This document shows positions 15,967 through 32,209 of a stretch of 64,000 nucleotides of DNA, one piece after another (the stretch's first letter is position 1; every line of letters begins with the position of its first letter). The stretch is taken from positions 434,001-498,000 of the forward strand of contig CAVQGZ010000004.1 in NCBI GenBank assembly GCA_963712175.1. Reading direction: 5' to 3'. The notes under the pieces were generated by a model, which was given only the letters and a program-made list of their open reading frames with translations, made no database searches and was not told the origin of the DNA. This DNA comes from CAVQGZ01 sp963712175. GTDB taxonomy: Bacteria > Actinomycetota > Actinomycetes > Jiangellales > Jiangellaceae. A program made the position numbers and the translations under genes.

Positions 15967-17653
15967 GTGGACGCTGCACGGATCGAGGCTGGGCGCCAAC
16001 GGTGGCAGGCGCGCTACGACGAGGCACTCGCCGCTGGGCGGGTGAGCGACCCGGCTCCGACAACGCTGTCCGGTACCCGTCTCGACCCGGTCTACTTCCC
16101 TCCGATGGGTGCGACCGACGAGAGGTTCGAGCGGATCGGCTGGCCAGGGGAGTTCCCGTTCACCCGCGGGCTGTACTCGACGGGCTACCGGGGCAAGCCG
16201 TGGACGATCCGGCAGTTCGCCGGCTTCGGCAACGCCAAGCAGACCAACGAGCGCTACCAGATGATCCTGGGGGCCGGCGGCGGCGGGCTGTCGGTCGCCT
16301 TCGACATGCCGACGCTGATGGGGCGCGACTCCGACGACCCGCTGTCGCTCGGCGAGGTCGGGCACTGCGGCGTCGCGGTCGACTCCGCTGCCGACATGGA
16401 CGTGCTCTTCGACGGCATCCCGCTCGGCGAGGTCACGACGTCGATGACGATCAGCGGGCCGGCGGTGCCGGTGTTCTGCATGTACCTGGTCGCCGCCGAG
16501 CGACAGGGCGTCGACCCCGCACCAGCTCGACGGCACCCTGCAGACCGACATCTTCAAGGAGTACATCGCCCAGAAGGAGTGGCTGTTCCCGCCCGAGCCG
16601 CACCTGCGACTGATCGGCGACCTGATGGAGTACTGCGCCGAGAACATGCCGGCGTACAAGCCGCTCTCGGTCTGCGGCTACCACATCCGCGAGGCCGGCT
16701 CGACGGCCGCGCAGGAGCTCGCCTTCACGCTGGCCGACGGCTTCGGCTACGTCGAGCTCGGGCCGCGCGCGGCCTCGACGTCGACGTGTTCGCGCCCGGC
16801 CTGTCGTTCTTCTTCGACGCCCACGTCGACTTCTTCGAGGAGATCGCGAAGTTCCGCGCCGCTCGCCGGATCTGGGCTCGCTGGATGCGCGACGTCTACG
16901 GCGCGGAGACCGACGAAGGCGCAGTGGCTGCGCTTCCACACCCAGACCGCCGGCGTCTCGCTGACCGCCCAGCAGCCCTACAACAACGTGGTCCGCACGG
17001 CATCGAGGCGCTCTCGGCCGTGCTCGGCGGCACCAACTCGCTGCACACCAACGCCCTCGACGAGACCCTCGCGCTGCCGAGCGAGCGAGGCGGCCGAGAT
17101 CGCGCTGCGCACCCAGCAGGTGATCATGGAGGAGACCGGCGTCATCAACGTCGCCGACCCGCTCGGCGGCTCCTGGTACGTCGAGGCGCTCACCGACCGC
17201 ATCGAGGCCGAGGCCGAGGCGATCTTCGCCGCCGATCAGTCGAGATGGGCAGCGACGGCAGCGTCACCTCGGGGCTCCTGCGCGGCATCGAGGACGGCTG
17301 GTTCACGTCCGAGATCGCCGAGGCGGCCTTCGCGTACCAGCAGGCCCTGGAGAAGGGCGACAAGCAGATCGTCGGCGTCAACCGCCACACCGACACGATC
17401 ACGCCGCGACCTGGAGATCCTGCGGGTCTCGCACGAGGTCGAGACCGAGCAGGTGCCCGGCTGTCGCGTCGCCGACGTGACCGCGACCACGCGGCGGTCG
17501 CCGCGGCACTCGACGACCTGCGCGAGGCGGCAGGCGGCTCGTCCTCGACGATCCCGCCGATGCTGGACGCTGCCGGGCCGAGGCGACGCTCGGCGAGATC
17601 TGCGACGTCCTGCGCGCCGAGTGGGGCGAGTACCGGAGCCGGCCCGCTTCTGA
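15967..17653 (+). pseudogene. icmA: Isobutyryl-CoA mutase large subunit, frameshifted as assembled
   Basis: AdoCbl-dependent carbon-skeleton mutase subunit interconverting isobutyryl- and n-butyryl-CoA. The first 180 residues are intact (WTIRQFAGFGNAKQTNERY...SVAFDMPTLMGRDSDDP). The rest is spread over all three plus frames with about eleven single-base shifts, near 16513, 16772, 16919, 17000, 17088, 17240, 17408, 17460, 17580 and 17636, plus adjacent uncertainty. The restored protein is about 560 residues, ends GEYREPARF and lacks the B12-binding domain, as IcmA does. Phe in RQFAGF and Gln in EYIAQKEW match the isobutyryl rather than methylmalonyl signature. No stops appear in the restored frame, so sequence errors are likelier than decay. 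The small subunit is not in the window. Confidence 0.88.
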
Positions 17654-17702
17654 GGCCGAGGCCAGGTTCGCCAGCACCGCGGGCACGCGCGACAATGGAC
17701 GC

Positions 17703-18633
17703 ATGACGCAGCCACATCTCGGACCGGCGCTGCACGGCGCCGTCGACCTGTCCGCCCTTCGTGACCGCCCCTCGCCGGGGTCTGCTCCCGCCGGTCGCCG
17801 GCTCGTCTGCTGCGGGTGCCACGCCCTTCGTCATCGACGTCACGGAGGCGACGTTCGAGGCGGAGGTGCTCGTCCGGTCACAGACGGTGCCGGTGGTGAT
17901 CGACTTCTGGGCCGACTGGTGCGGACCCTGCAAGCAGCTGTCGCCCGTCCTGGAGAGGCTGGCGGCCGAGTACGACGGGCGCTTCCTGCTGGCCAAGATC
18001 GACGTGGACGCCAACCAGCGCATCGCCCAGGCCGCCCAGGTGCAGTCCATCCCGATGGTGGTGGGTGTCGTCGCAGGCCAGGTGGTACCGCTGTTCTCGG
18101 GTGCCTATCCGGAGCCGCAGGTGCGCCAGTACCTCGACGAGCTGATCAAGGTCGCCAACGCCAACGGCGTCACCGGCACCGCCACGGTCGCCGAACCCGC
18201 CGAAGCGGAGCCGGTGGAGGAGGTCGTCGACCCCCGCTGGGACAGCGCGGCCGACGCCATCGACCGGGGCGACTTCGCCGCGGCTGCCGAGGCGTTCCGG
18301 TCACTGCTGGCCGACTCCCCGGGCGACCCCGACGCCACGGCCGGCCTGGCGCAGGTCGAGCTCATGCAGCGGGCGAGTGGGATCGACCCCGCGATGCTCG
18401 CTCGTGCCGACGCCGACCCCGCCGACGTCGAGGCCGCCTGCGCGGCCGCCGACGCCGACATCGCCGCCGGGGACGTCGAGGCCGGCTTCACCCGGCTCGT
18501 CGAAGCCGTCCGACGGACCAGCGGGGATGAGCGCAGCACAGCGCGGGAGCACCTGGTGGGGCTCTTCGACCTCGTCGGCGACGACCCCCGGGTGGCCAAG
18601 GCCCGTCTCGCCTTGGCCAACGCCCTGTTCTGA
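17703..18633 (+). CDS. Thioredoxin-TPR protein (CnoX/YbbN-like), one N-terminal frameshift
   Basis: Holdase/redox co-chaperone type protein: thioredoxin fold with FWADWCGPCKQ (active-site WCGPC), then an acidic linker and a TPR-like helical C-terminus. The thioredoxin part reads in the frame of a GTG at 17761. The family N-terminus MTQPHLGPALHGAVDLSAL is found in another frame from the ATG at 17703, which also has GACAAT 6 nt upstream. One indel between about 17755 and 17830 would join them. If the GTG at 17761 were the true start, the protein would be 290 residues. Confidence 0.88.
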
Positions 18634-18636
18634 CAC

Positions 18637-19698
18637 GTGGCCGCTCGCGTCGAGGACGCGGGTGCGACGCTCAGCGTTCCCGACGCGAACGGGCGTTGGG
18701 AGTCGGTCACCCTCGCCTACCACCTGCGCCCGCCCTACCCGGACTTGTCCTTCGCCCGCACCGACCACGGTTGGACGTACTGGCTCCCACGTCCTGACGT
18801 CGACCGGGTCGAGTACCTGATCGAGTGTCGCGACCGCGCGGGCGACACGACACGGACGGTGGACGAGACCAACCCACGGCGGGTCCCGGGCGTGTTCGGC
18901 CAGGCCAGCGTCCTGGAGTTCCCCGGCTACCTCGAGCCGGACTGGCTCAGCTGGCAGGCGCCGACGGGCGAGCGCGCCGCGATGTCGTTGCCGCACGGAC
19001 GCGGGCTGCGCCGCGACCTCCCCGTCGAGCTCTTCTCGCCTGACGGGTTGGCCGAGGACGAGGCCGCTCCGCTGCTTCTGGTGCACGACGGACCGGAGAT
19101 GGACCGATTCGCAGCCCTGACGCAGTACTGCGCGGCCATGGTCGCCGCCGGCGTTCTTCGCCCGCACCGGGTCGGGCTCCTGGAGCCTCGCGACCGTGAC
19201 GCCTGGTACTCGGCATCTCCTGCCTACGCTCGGTCGCTGGCGCACCACGCCGTCCCGGCGATCCTCGACTCCGTCCCGACCATCGGTCGTCCGGTGCTCG
19301 CTGGAGCGTCGTTGGGCGCGTTGGCGGCGCTGCACGCGGAGTGGACGAGCCCGGGCACGTTCGCCGGGCTCTTCCTCGCCTCCGGCTCCTTCTTCCAGAT
19401 GCGCTACGACAGCCACGAGCAGCACGTCGGTCGCTTCTTCCGGATCTCCTCCGCCGTCGAACGGATTCTGGACGCGCCCGCGGCACCGAGCAACATCCCC
19501 ATCGCGATGGTCTGTGGCACCGGGGAGGAGAACTGGGAGAACAACCAGGCCATGGCCGCGGCCCTGCGACGCGCGGGGCGACCGGTGGATGTCGTGCCGT
19601 TCCGTGACGGGCACACCTGGGTCGGGTGGCGTGATGCCCTGCACCCCACGCTGACCGGTCTGCTCGCACGCCTGTGGGACGGCTCGGGCGAGCACTAG
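18637..19698 (+). CDS. Enterochelin esterase-like alpha/beta hydrolase
   Basis: A 353-residue protein of the Fes/esterase-D-like superfamily. An N-terminal beta domain (to about residue 120) precedes an alpha/beta hydrolase domain with the nucleophile elbow GASLGALA, a VCGTGEENWENN acidic loop and a C-terminal His in RDGHTWVGW. The GTG start lies 3 nt after the stop of the thioredoxin-TPR gene. It is the first of four genes that appear to work together, followed by a second esterase, an ATP-grasp enzyme and a DUF5995-like protein. Substrate unknown; no siderophore genes are seen nearby. Confidence 0.83.
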   Translation: MAARVEDAGATLSVPDANGRWESVTLAYHLRPPYPDLSFARTDHGWTYWLPRPDVDRVEYLIECRDRAGDTTRTVDETNPRRVPGVFGQASVLEFPGYLEPDWLSWQAPTGERAAMSLPHGRGLRRDLPVELFSPDGLAEDEAAPLLLVHDGPEMDRFAALTQYCAAMVAAGVLRPHRVGLLEPRDRDAWYSASPAYARSLAHHAVPAILDSVPTIGRPVLAGASLGALAALHAEWTSPGTFAGLFLASGSFFQMRYDSHEQHVGRFFRISSAVERILDAPAAPSNIPIAMVCGTGEENWENNQAMAAALRRAGRPVDVVPFRDGHTWVGWRDALHPTLTGLLARLWDGSGEH

Positions 19699-19709
19699 GC
19701 TCGCTGGCC

Positions 19710-20457
19710 ATGAGGCGGGAGGCGCACGAGGTGTGGGCGCCGACGCTGGGCGCCTCGGGAACCGTCATGGTGTACGGGCACTGGGGTCGACCGGTGCTGG
19801 TGTTCCCCTCCGAGCAGGGTCGTGCCTGGGACTTCGAGAACAACGGGATGGTCGCGGCTGTCGCCGACCTGATCGATGACGGCCGCGTCAAGCTCTACTG
19901 CGTCGACGCCTTCGACGGCGCCACGTGGTCGAATCGCTCGCTCCCGCTGGAGGAGAGGGCCCAGCGCCACGGTGCCTACGAGGGCTGGATCACCGATGAG
20001 GTCGTGCCTCGGGTGCATGACGACTGCGGAGGCGTGGAGGACATCATCACGCTGGGTTGCAGCTTGGGCGCCTACCACGCCCTCAACTTCGCCTTCAAGC
20101 GCGCCGACCTGTTCCCGCTCGCGATGTGCTTCTCCGGCAGCTACGACCCGTCGTTGTGGCACGGGTGGGGGGAGCGTGGCACCGCGGCGTACTTCAACAA
20201 CCCCATCGACTACGTCGGCCACCTCCAGGGTGAGCACCTCGCCTGGCTGCAGTCCCGCCTCTCCGTTCTGCTGGTCGTCGGGCGTGGCGCCTGGGAGGTC
20301 GACCCGACGGGTTCCCTGCCCTCCACCGAGCACATGGCCCACGTGCTGGCTTCGCGGGGCATCCGCCACGAGCTGGACATGTGGGGCGAGGACTCCCCGC
20401 ACGACTGGTCGTCGTGGGCCCGTCAGCTCGAGCAAGCATCTACCGCGATTCTGCTAG
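19710..20457 (+). CDS. Esterase-like alpha/beta hydrolase (3' frameshift as assembled)
   Basis: About 248 residues of the putative-esterase (Pfam Esterase) family, with nucleophile elbow LGCSLGAYHA and C-terminal WGEDSPHDWSSW containing the catalytic His. As written the frame runs on into the next gene. Removing one C near 20432 (GAGCAAG to GAGAAG) gives the normal ending HLPRFC and a TAG at 20455-20457, just before the next gene's AGGAGG. TAGGCT at 19696-19701, whose TAG is the stop of the previous gene, is 8 nt before the ATG. Paired with the enterochelin esterase-like protein. Confidence 0.83.
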
Positions 20458-20465
20458 GAGGCCCG

Positions 20466-21760
20466 ATGACCGACCGACCGCCTGTCCGCCACCTCGTCGG
20501 ACTGCTGCTGGGGATCGAGCTCGACTGGCCGACAGCGTTCGAGGCCATGGTGCGTGCGGCGGGTCCCGATCACCGACGGGCACGGCCAGGTGCACGAGCT
20601 GGAGACGGAGCGCGTCACCATCGAGCCGTTCCGGCTGCGTGACAAGCCGCGCCACGAGCTCGTCATCGACCGGTTGGCGTACTGGTACTACCACCCGCGC
20701 GAGTGGCTGAAGAAGATCAACCTCATGGACGACGTGTACCTGCTCAACAGCCCGTTCACGTTCCAGTCCATGGAGAAGCACGCCGCCTACTGCGCCATGA
20801 TGCGGCTGGGGCTGAAGGTGCCCGAGACGGTGCTGGTGCCCTACAAGAACCCCGTCGACCACGCCAAGTGGGCCTACACCTCCACGGCCTACAACCGGCC
20901 ATTCGACCTCGAGCAGCTGGCCGGCGAGCTCGGCTACCCGATGTACATGAAGCCGTTCGACGGCGGCGGGTGGCGGGGTGTCTCGCGCATCGAGTCCGAG
21001 GACGACCTGCAGCGCGCCTACGACGAGTCGGGCGAGATGCTCATGCACCTGCAGTCGGCCATGCCGGCACGACGTCTTCGCCCGTGCCCTGTCCATCGGG
21101 CCCGAGACCATGGTGATGCGGTTTCGTCCCGACGAGCCGATGCACAACCGGTACGCGGTGAGCCACGACTTCCTGAGCGCCGAGGCCGGCGACGAGGCCG
21201 TGACGATCAGCCGCCTGGTGAACGCCTTCTTCCGGTGGGACTTCAACTCCTGCGAGATGCTCGTCGCGCACGACGGCCCGGACGGTCCGCAGCTGTACCC
21301 GATCGACTATGCGAACGCGTGCCCCGACGTGGCGGTGACATCGCTGCACTACTACTTCCCGTGGGCGATGAAGGCGCTGCTGAAGTGGACGGCGTTCTGC
21401 GTCGTGACCGGGCGGGCGCCGCAGCTCGACCTCAACATCCGTGACTACTACACCGTCGCCGACCGCGACGACCTCACCTACCGAGAGAAGCTGGCTGCCT
21501 ACCGCAAGCTCTCCGACGCCCACTTCGACACCGAGCGCTACGTCGACTTCTGCGACTCCCGGCTGGCGCACCTCGACGAGGCGGCGCTCGAGTGGTTCGC
21601 CGGCCCTGGCTTCGACGAGATGCTCGTCGACACCGTGCGAAGCACCTACCCACCTCATGAGCAGGAGCAGTTCCTGGCCCACTTCCGCGGTCTGGTGGGG
21701 CTGTGGGTGTCCGACGAGTCGGCGCGGGTGTCTCGCGGCGACCTGCAGCCGACGCTCTGA
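20466..21760 (+). CDS. ATP-grasp family ligase-like protein, two frameshifts as assembled
   Basis: About 430 residues. The ATP-grasp core is seen as YPMYMKPFDGGGWRGVSRI, and the metal-binding end as QLYPIDYANACPD. ATP-grasp enzymes join a carboxylate to an amine or thiol via acyl phosphate; the substrate here is unknown. The ATG at 20466 has a perfect AGGAGG 4 nt upstream. The frame must shift at about 20557 (inside the run reading VRR-VPITDGHG) and about 21065 (SAM to HDVFARALS); each is fixed by dropping one base. It follows the esterase by 8 nt and precedes the DUF5995-like gene by 7 nt. Confidence 0.8.
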
Positions 21761-21767
21761 GGCCGGC

Positions 21768-22583
21768 ATGCGTCCGGCTCCGCGACGCCCGTCCCCCGAT
21801 GCGGCACCAACGTTCGCCGAGGTCATTCGCGACCTCGATCGCATCCGTGCCGGCTGCCGCAAGAACGGGGACCGCAACGGGTACTTCGCGGCGATGTACG
21901 GGCGGGTCACGGCTGCGGTCGAGCAGCGTGCGCAGGCGGGACGCTTCGACGACCCGGCCCGCATGGAGGCCTTCGTCGCCAGGTTCGCACGGCGCTACAC
22001 CGACGCCTACCGGGCCCACCTCATCGGCCGCCCGGTGACCCGATCGTGGGCCCTGGCCTTCGACACGGCGGCCCGTTCAGACCCACTGGTGGTCCAGCAC
22101 CTCGCCCTCGGCATGAACGCCCACATCAACCTCGACCTCGGCGTCGTCGCGGCAGAGCTGGCGTCCCTGGCCCCTGAGCGCGAGGCGCCGTCGCCGAGCG
22201 CCGACACCCTGCACGAGGACTTCGTGGCCATCAACGACGTCCTGGCTGAGCTCGTCGACCGGTGCCAGGCAGCCGTGGTCGCTGCCTCGCCTGTGCTGGC
22301 GCTGGCTGACGACGTGCTCGACACGCACGACGAGAACGCAGCCAAGTTCTCCCTGGTGGTCGCCCGATCGGGTGCGTGGCGGTTCTCCCAGCAGCTGGCC
22401 GCGGCCCCGCAGGCCGCGTGGCCCGGGCTCATCGAGGAGCGTGACGCGGGCGTCGAACGGCTCGGTCAGCGGCTCCTGACCCGCGCCGGTACGGCGCACA
22501 CGGTGCAGCGCCTCATTCGCCTCGGGGAGTGGCGCGCAGTGGAGGAGGTCATCGACCTGCTGGCCGCCGTGGACGTGACGTGA
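21768..22583 (+). CDS. DUF5995-like helical protein
   Basis: A 271-residue, mostly helical protein with the motif LALGMNAHINLDLGV near residue 115, which I associate with the DUF5995 family. Conserved His, Asn and Asp there could bind a metal or a lipid-like ligand, but no activity is known. The ATG at 21768 follows TGAGG; the open frame upstream to 21441 belongs to the ATP-grasp gene. It is the last gene of the esterase/ATP-grasp set. The convergent glgB gene ends 29 nt downstream. Confidence 0.72.
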   Translation: MRPAPRRPSPDAAPTFAEVIRDLDRIRAGCRKNGDRNGYFAAMYGRVTAAVEQRAQAGRFDDPARMEAFVARFARRYTDAYRAHLIGRPVTRSWALAFDTAARSDPLVVQHLALGMNAHINLDLGVVAAELASLAPEREAPSPSADTLHEDFVAINDVLAELVDRCQAAVVAASPVLALADDVLDTHDENAAKFSLVVARSGAWRFSQQLAAAPQAAWPGLIEERDAGVERLGQRLLTRAGTAHTVQRLIRLGEWRAVEEVIDLLAAVDVT

Positions 22584-22612
22584 CCCGCGGGCCCGGCGCG
22601 GCGCCGGCTACG

Positions 22613-24817
22613 TCATCCGTCCCAGCGCAACCACAGGGTGGCCAGCGGAGGCAGCCGCAGGTGGGCTGAGGCCGGTAGTCCGTGCCAGCCCTCGGGCTGG
22701 GCCATGACGCCGCCCAGGTTGCCGACCCCCGAGCCCCCGTACTGCTCGGCGTCGGTGTTGAGGATCTCGCTCCAGCGACCGGCGTGGGGGAGGCCCATCC
22801 GGTAGCCCTCGTGCGGGACGGCGGCGAAGTTGGAGACACAGGCCACGGCCGAGCCGTCGGAGCCGTAGCGGACGAACGAGAAGACGTTTCCGGCGGCGTC
22901 GTTGGCGTCGACCCACGAGAAGCCACCCGGGTCGGTGTCCTTGCTCCACAACGCAGCAGACTCGCGGTAGCGCGCGTTCATGTCCTTCACCGAGGCATGG
23001 ATGCCCAGGTGCTCGGCGTGCTCCAGGAGCCACCAGTCGAGCTCGCGGCCCTCGGCCCACTCGGAGTCCTGGCCCAGCTCGGCCCCCATGAACAGAAGCT
23101 GCTTGCCGGGATGCGCCCACATGAAGGCGAGGTACGCAGCGGACGTTCGCCAGCTGCTGCCAACGGTCACCGGGCATCTTGCGCAGCAACGACCCCTTGC
23201 CGTGCACGACCTCGTCGTGGGAGATGGGCAGGACGAAGTTCTCGGTGTAGGCGTACATCATCGAGAACGTCATCTCGTGGTGGTGGTACTGCCGGTAGAT
23301 CGGCTCGCGTGTCATGTAGCCCAGGGAGTCGTGCATCCAGCCCATGTTCCACTTGAACCCGAATCCGAGACCGCCGACGTGCGTCGGTCGCGAGACGCCC
23401 GGCCACGAGGTCGACTCCTCGGCGATCGTGCAGATGCCGGGGCACCCGCTTGTAGACGGTCGCGTTCATCTCCTGGAGGAAGGCGATGGCCTCGAGGTTC
23501 TCGCGCCCACCGTGGATGTTCGGCGTCCACTCGCCGTCCTCGCGCGAGTAGTCCAGGTAGAGCATCGAGGCGACCGCGTCCACCCGCAGGCCGTCGACGT
23601 GGAACTCCTCGAGCCAGTACACGGCGTTGGCGACCAGGAAGTTTCGCACCTCGCGACGACCGAAGTCGAAGACGAGCGTGCCCCAGTCCGGCTGCTCGCC
23701 CCGTCGGGGGTCCGGGTGCTCGTACAGCGGGGTGCCGTCGAAGCGCGCGAGCGCCCACTCGTCCTTGGGGAAGTGCGCGGGCACCCAGTCGATGATGACA
23801 CCGATGCCGGCGCGGTGGAGCGCATCGATGAGGTACTTGAGGTCGTCGGGGTCGCCGAAGCGTGCTGTGGGCGCGAAGTAGGACGTGACCTGGTAGCCCC
23901 AGGAGCCGCCGAACGGGTGCTCGGCGACCGGCAGGAACTCGACGTGGGTGAACCCCAGGTCCTTGACGTAGGCGCACCAGCTCCTCGGCGAGCTGGGTGT
24001 AGCTGCGCCCCCGCCGCCAGGAGCCCAGGTGCACCTCGTAGGTCGCCATGGGCCCCTCGGTGGGGTTTCGCTGCGATCGCGTCTCCAGCCACGTCCTGGT
24101 CGCCCCACTCGTGGCGGGAGGTGTGCACCACCGAGGCGGTCGACGGGGGACCTCGGTGGCGAAGGCCATCGGGTCGGCCTTCTGCCGCCAGACACCGTCA
24201 CGGCCGAGCACCTGGTACTTGTAGCGCGTGCCGTCGCCGACGTCGGGCACGAAGAGCTCCCAGACGCCGCTGCTGCCCAGGGAGCGCATCGGGTGGCCGA
24301 CGCCGTCCCAGTAGTTGAAGTCGCCCACCACCCGCGCGCCCTGGGCCGACGGCGCCCACACCGCGAACGACGTGCCCGTCACCGGGCCGGTCAGCGTCTC
24401 GTACGTGCGCACGTGCGAGCCGAGCACCTCCCAGAGCTGCTCGTGTCGGCCCTCGCCCACCAGGTGAAGGTCCATGTCCCCCAGCGTCGGCAGGAACCGG
24501 TAGGGGTCGTCGGTGGGCAGGGTCGTCCCGGAGTAGGACACCGTGAGGCGGTAGTCGGGCACCTCGGGGAACGGCAGGACGCCGGCGAACACCCCGGCGT
24601 GCTCATGGGTCAGGGCGTAGGAGTCGTCCCCGACCGTCACCGCCACCCCCTGAGCCATGGGCCGTAGCACTCGCACGGTGACGCCGCCGTCGTGCGGGTG
24701 GGGCCCGAGGACGGAGTGCGGGTCGGCGGAGCTGCCGGAGACGAGAGCGTCGAGCGTGGCCGTGTCGACCGGCAGCAGCTGCGGGCCGGCGGGCGGGGGA
24801 GTCTTCTTGGAGGTCAC
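22613..24817 (-). CDS. glgB: 1,4-alpha-glucan branching enzyme, five frameshifts as assembled
   Basis: GH13 branching enzyme forming alpha-1,6 branches in the GlgE-derived glucan. Read in order on the minus strand: N-terminal CBM48-like part with FAVWAPSAQGARVVGDFNYW; barrel with EFHVDGLRVDAVASMLYLDY (nucleophile Asp), CTIAEEST (acid/base Glu) and LPISHDEVVHGKGSL; C-terminal beta domain ending LWLRWDG. Frame changes are needed near 24152, 24093, 23983, 23437 and 23143, each resolved by one base. The restored length is about 730 residues. The GTG at 24817 has GAAAGG 8 nt upstream and is preferred to the ATG at 24835. Last gene of the glucan operon. Confidence 0.92.
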
Positions 24818-24854
24818 CGGGACAGCCTTTCGCATGCGGGGGATCGGTGGTGCG

Positions 24855-26236
24855 TCATTGGGCCAGTCGCTCCAGTGCTGTCAACGGGATGACAGTCCAC
24901 GTCGGGCGGTTGCGAGCCTCGTAGACGAGCTCGTACACCGCCTTGTCGGTCTCGTAGGCGCGCAGCACCACTGCGTGAGCGCTGGGGTCGACGCCTCCCT
25001 CGTGGGCGTAGCCGTCGAGGTACGCCTGGCGGTTGCGCTCGGCCCACTCGCCCGCGCGGTACGCGAGCTGCGTGTCGTCGGCGTGCTCGGCCAGCAGGGT
25101 GTGCAGGGCGACGTAGTCGAACGAGCGCAGCATGCCGGCGACGTCGCGAAGCGGGGTGTCGAGGTGCACGCGCTCGGCGATGGGCTTCTCGGGCTCACCC
25201 TCGAAGTCGATGAGCTTCCAGTTCACCGAGGTTCTCAGGACCTGCCCCAGGTGGAGGTCGCCGTGAACTCGCTGGACCGAGACGGGCGTGTCGAGCTCGG
25301 CCAGGTCGGTGTAGGCGCGCTGCAGGTCGTCGCTCAGGCCTGCCGCGGCCGGCACCTCGGCGATGGCCTCGCGCAGGCGCCGTTGCATCGCCGCCACGGC
25401 CTCGCGACGCTGCGAGTCGGTCCACACCGCAGTAGGCATGGCCTCGCGCAACGAGGCGTGCACCGACGCGGTGGCCTGGCCCAGTCGGAACGACTCCCCG
25501 GCGAAGTCGCCGCCCACCTCTTCCGCGTGCAGGTCACGCTCGGCGAAGAGGTCGGCAACGCTGGTCAGGGCCAGCTTCCAGCCATCGGTGGCGGTCACGA
25601 GGAACTGCTGGAGCATCGCGAGGCTGCCCGCCACCGACGACCCGGTCTCCGGGTCGGCCCACATGCCGTCCACCCAGCCGAGGAGCGGAGCCACGTAGGG
25701 GCAGTCGGTGCCCGCCAGCGCGGCATGTACATCGATGTCGGGATTCGTCCCCGGCGTGAGCCGGCGAAAGGCCTTGAGCAGAGCCTGGTCGCCGTATGCC
25801 AGCGACGTGTTGCTCTGCTCGCCGGTGAGCACCAGGGAGTCCATCGGCTCCGGCAGCTCGGCACCCTCGACGACGCGGAACTTCAGCGGTGACGTCTGCT
25901 CTCGCGATCGAAAGCTCTCCAGCAGCAACCCCGTCACATGCCTGTCGTGCAGGGCGTCGTAGACGAACTGACCGTCGGTCTCGCCGATGAGGACGTGCTC
26001 GAGGCGGGCGTCGGGTACCGGGTGCCGACTGACCGGTACCTGGTAGGCCGTCGAGCGCAGCCCCACCCCGGGGACCTCCTGGTCGACGCCGACCACCAGG
26101 TGGTCGATCGGAGGCTCGCCCTCGAGGGGGTTGTGCGCCAGCACCCGGATCCCGGCGATGGGCCACTCCTTGCCCGCGAACCACCGCTGAGCTGGGAGCC
26201 AGTCGACCAGCATGGCCACGAGCCTCTCGGGTGCGG

Positions 26237-26240
<4 letters not shown>
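24855..26240 (-). CDS. mak: Maltokinase
   Basis: Phosphorylates maltose with ATP to maltose 1-phosphate, the donor for GlgE. The 461-residue protein starts VTAPERLVAMLVDWLPAQRWFAGKEW, the family cap domain. The kinase-like C-lobe holds VHGDLHLGQVL (catalytic Asp) and WKLIDFEGEP (metal-binding Asp). The GTG at 26240 overlaps the TGA of treS in GTGA, so translation is probably coupled to treS. TreS and maltokinase physically associate in mycobacteria, which fits this coupling. glgB follows. Confidence 0.95.
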
Positions 26241-29913
<3,673 letters not shown>

Positions 29914-29918
29914 ACGCA

Positions 29919-29928
29919 CGATCAAACC
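29919..29928 (-). promoter_or_regulatory. GGTTTGATCG element 5 nt before glgE start
   Basis: Identical in sequence and in 5-nt spacing to the element before mce (12758-12749). The rest of the 73-nt gap between glgX and glgE holds no clear hairpin or further -10 box. Confidence 0.4.
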
Positions 29929-29986
29929 GCATCACCGCGCTCGACTCACGCGATCAGCGAAGGTGTCTGCCTGGACGTGCCCCGGG

Positions 29987-32152
<2,166 letters not shown>

Positions 32153-32158
32153 GCGCGC

Positions 32159-32201
32159 ATTGTCCCTGCCGGATCGGGTGCCTGCGCATGCGGGTTAGGC
32201 T
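32159..32201. promoter_or_regulatory. Divergent leaderless promoters glgX / enoyl-CoA hydratase
   Basis: GACAAT on the minus strand (32164-32159) stands 6 nt before the glgX GTG; TAGGCT on the plus strand (32196-32201) stands 8 nt before the hydratase ATG. Both promoters fit in a 57-bp gap, so their -35 regions must overlap. Confidence 0.6.
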
Positions 32202-32209
32202 GCGCGGCG

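Noticed and set aside
16500..17653. icmA as a decaying pseudogene
   Set aside because: All fragments are highly conserved and join with single-base corrections, without nonsense codons. The same defect appears in gatA, so sequence error is preferred, although it is listed as frameshifted as written.
19710..20642. A fusion of the second esterase with the start of the ATP-grasp protein
   Set aside because: One extra base near 20432 explains the read-through. The corrected frame ends HLPRFC with TAG and an AGGAGG follows for the next gene.
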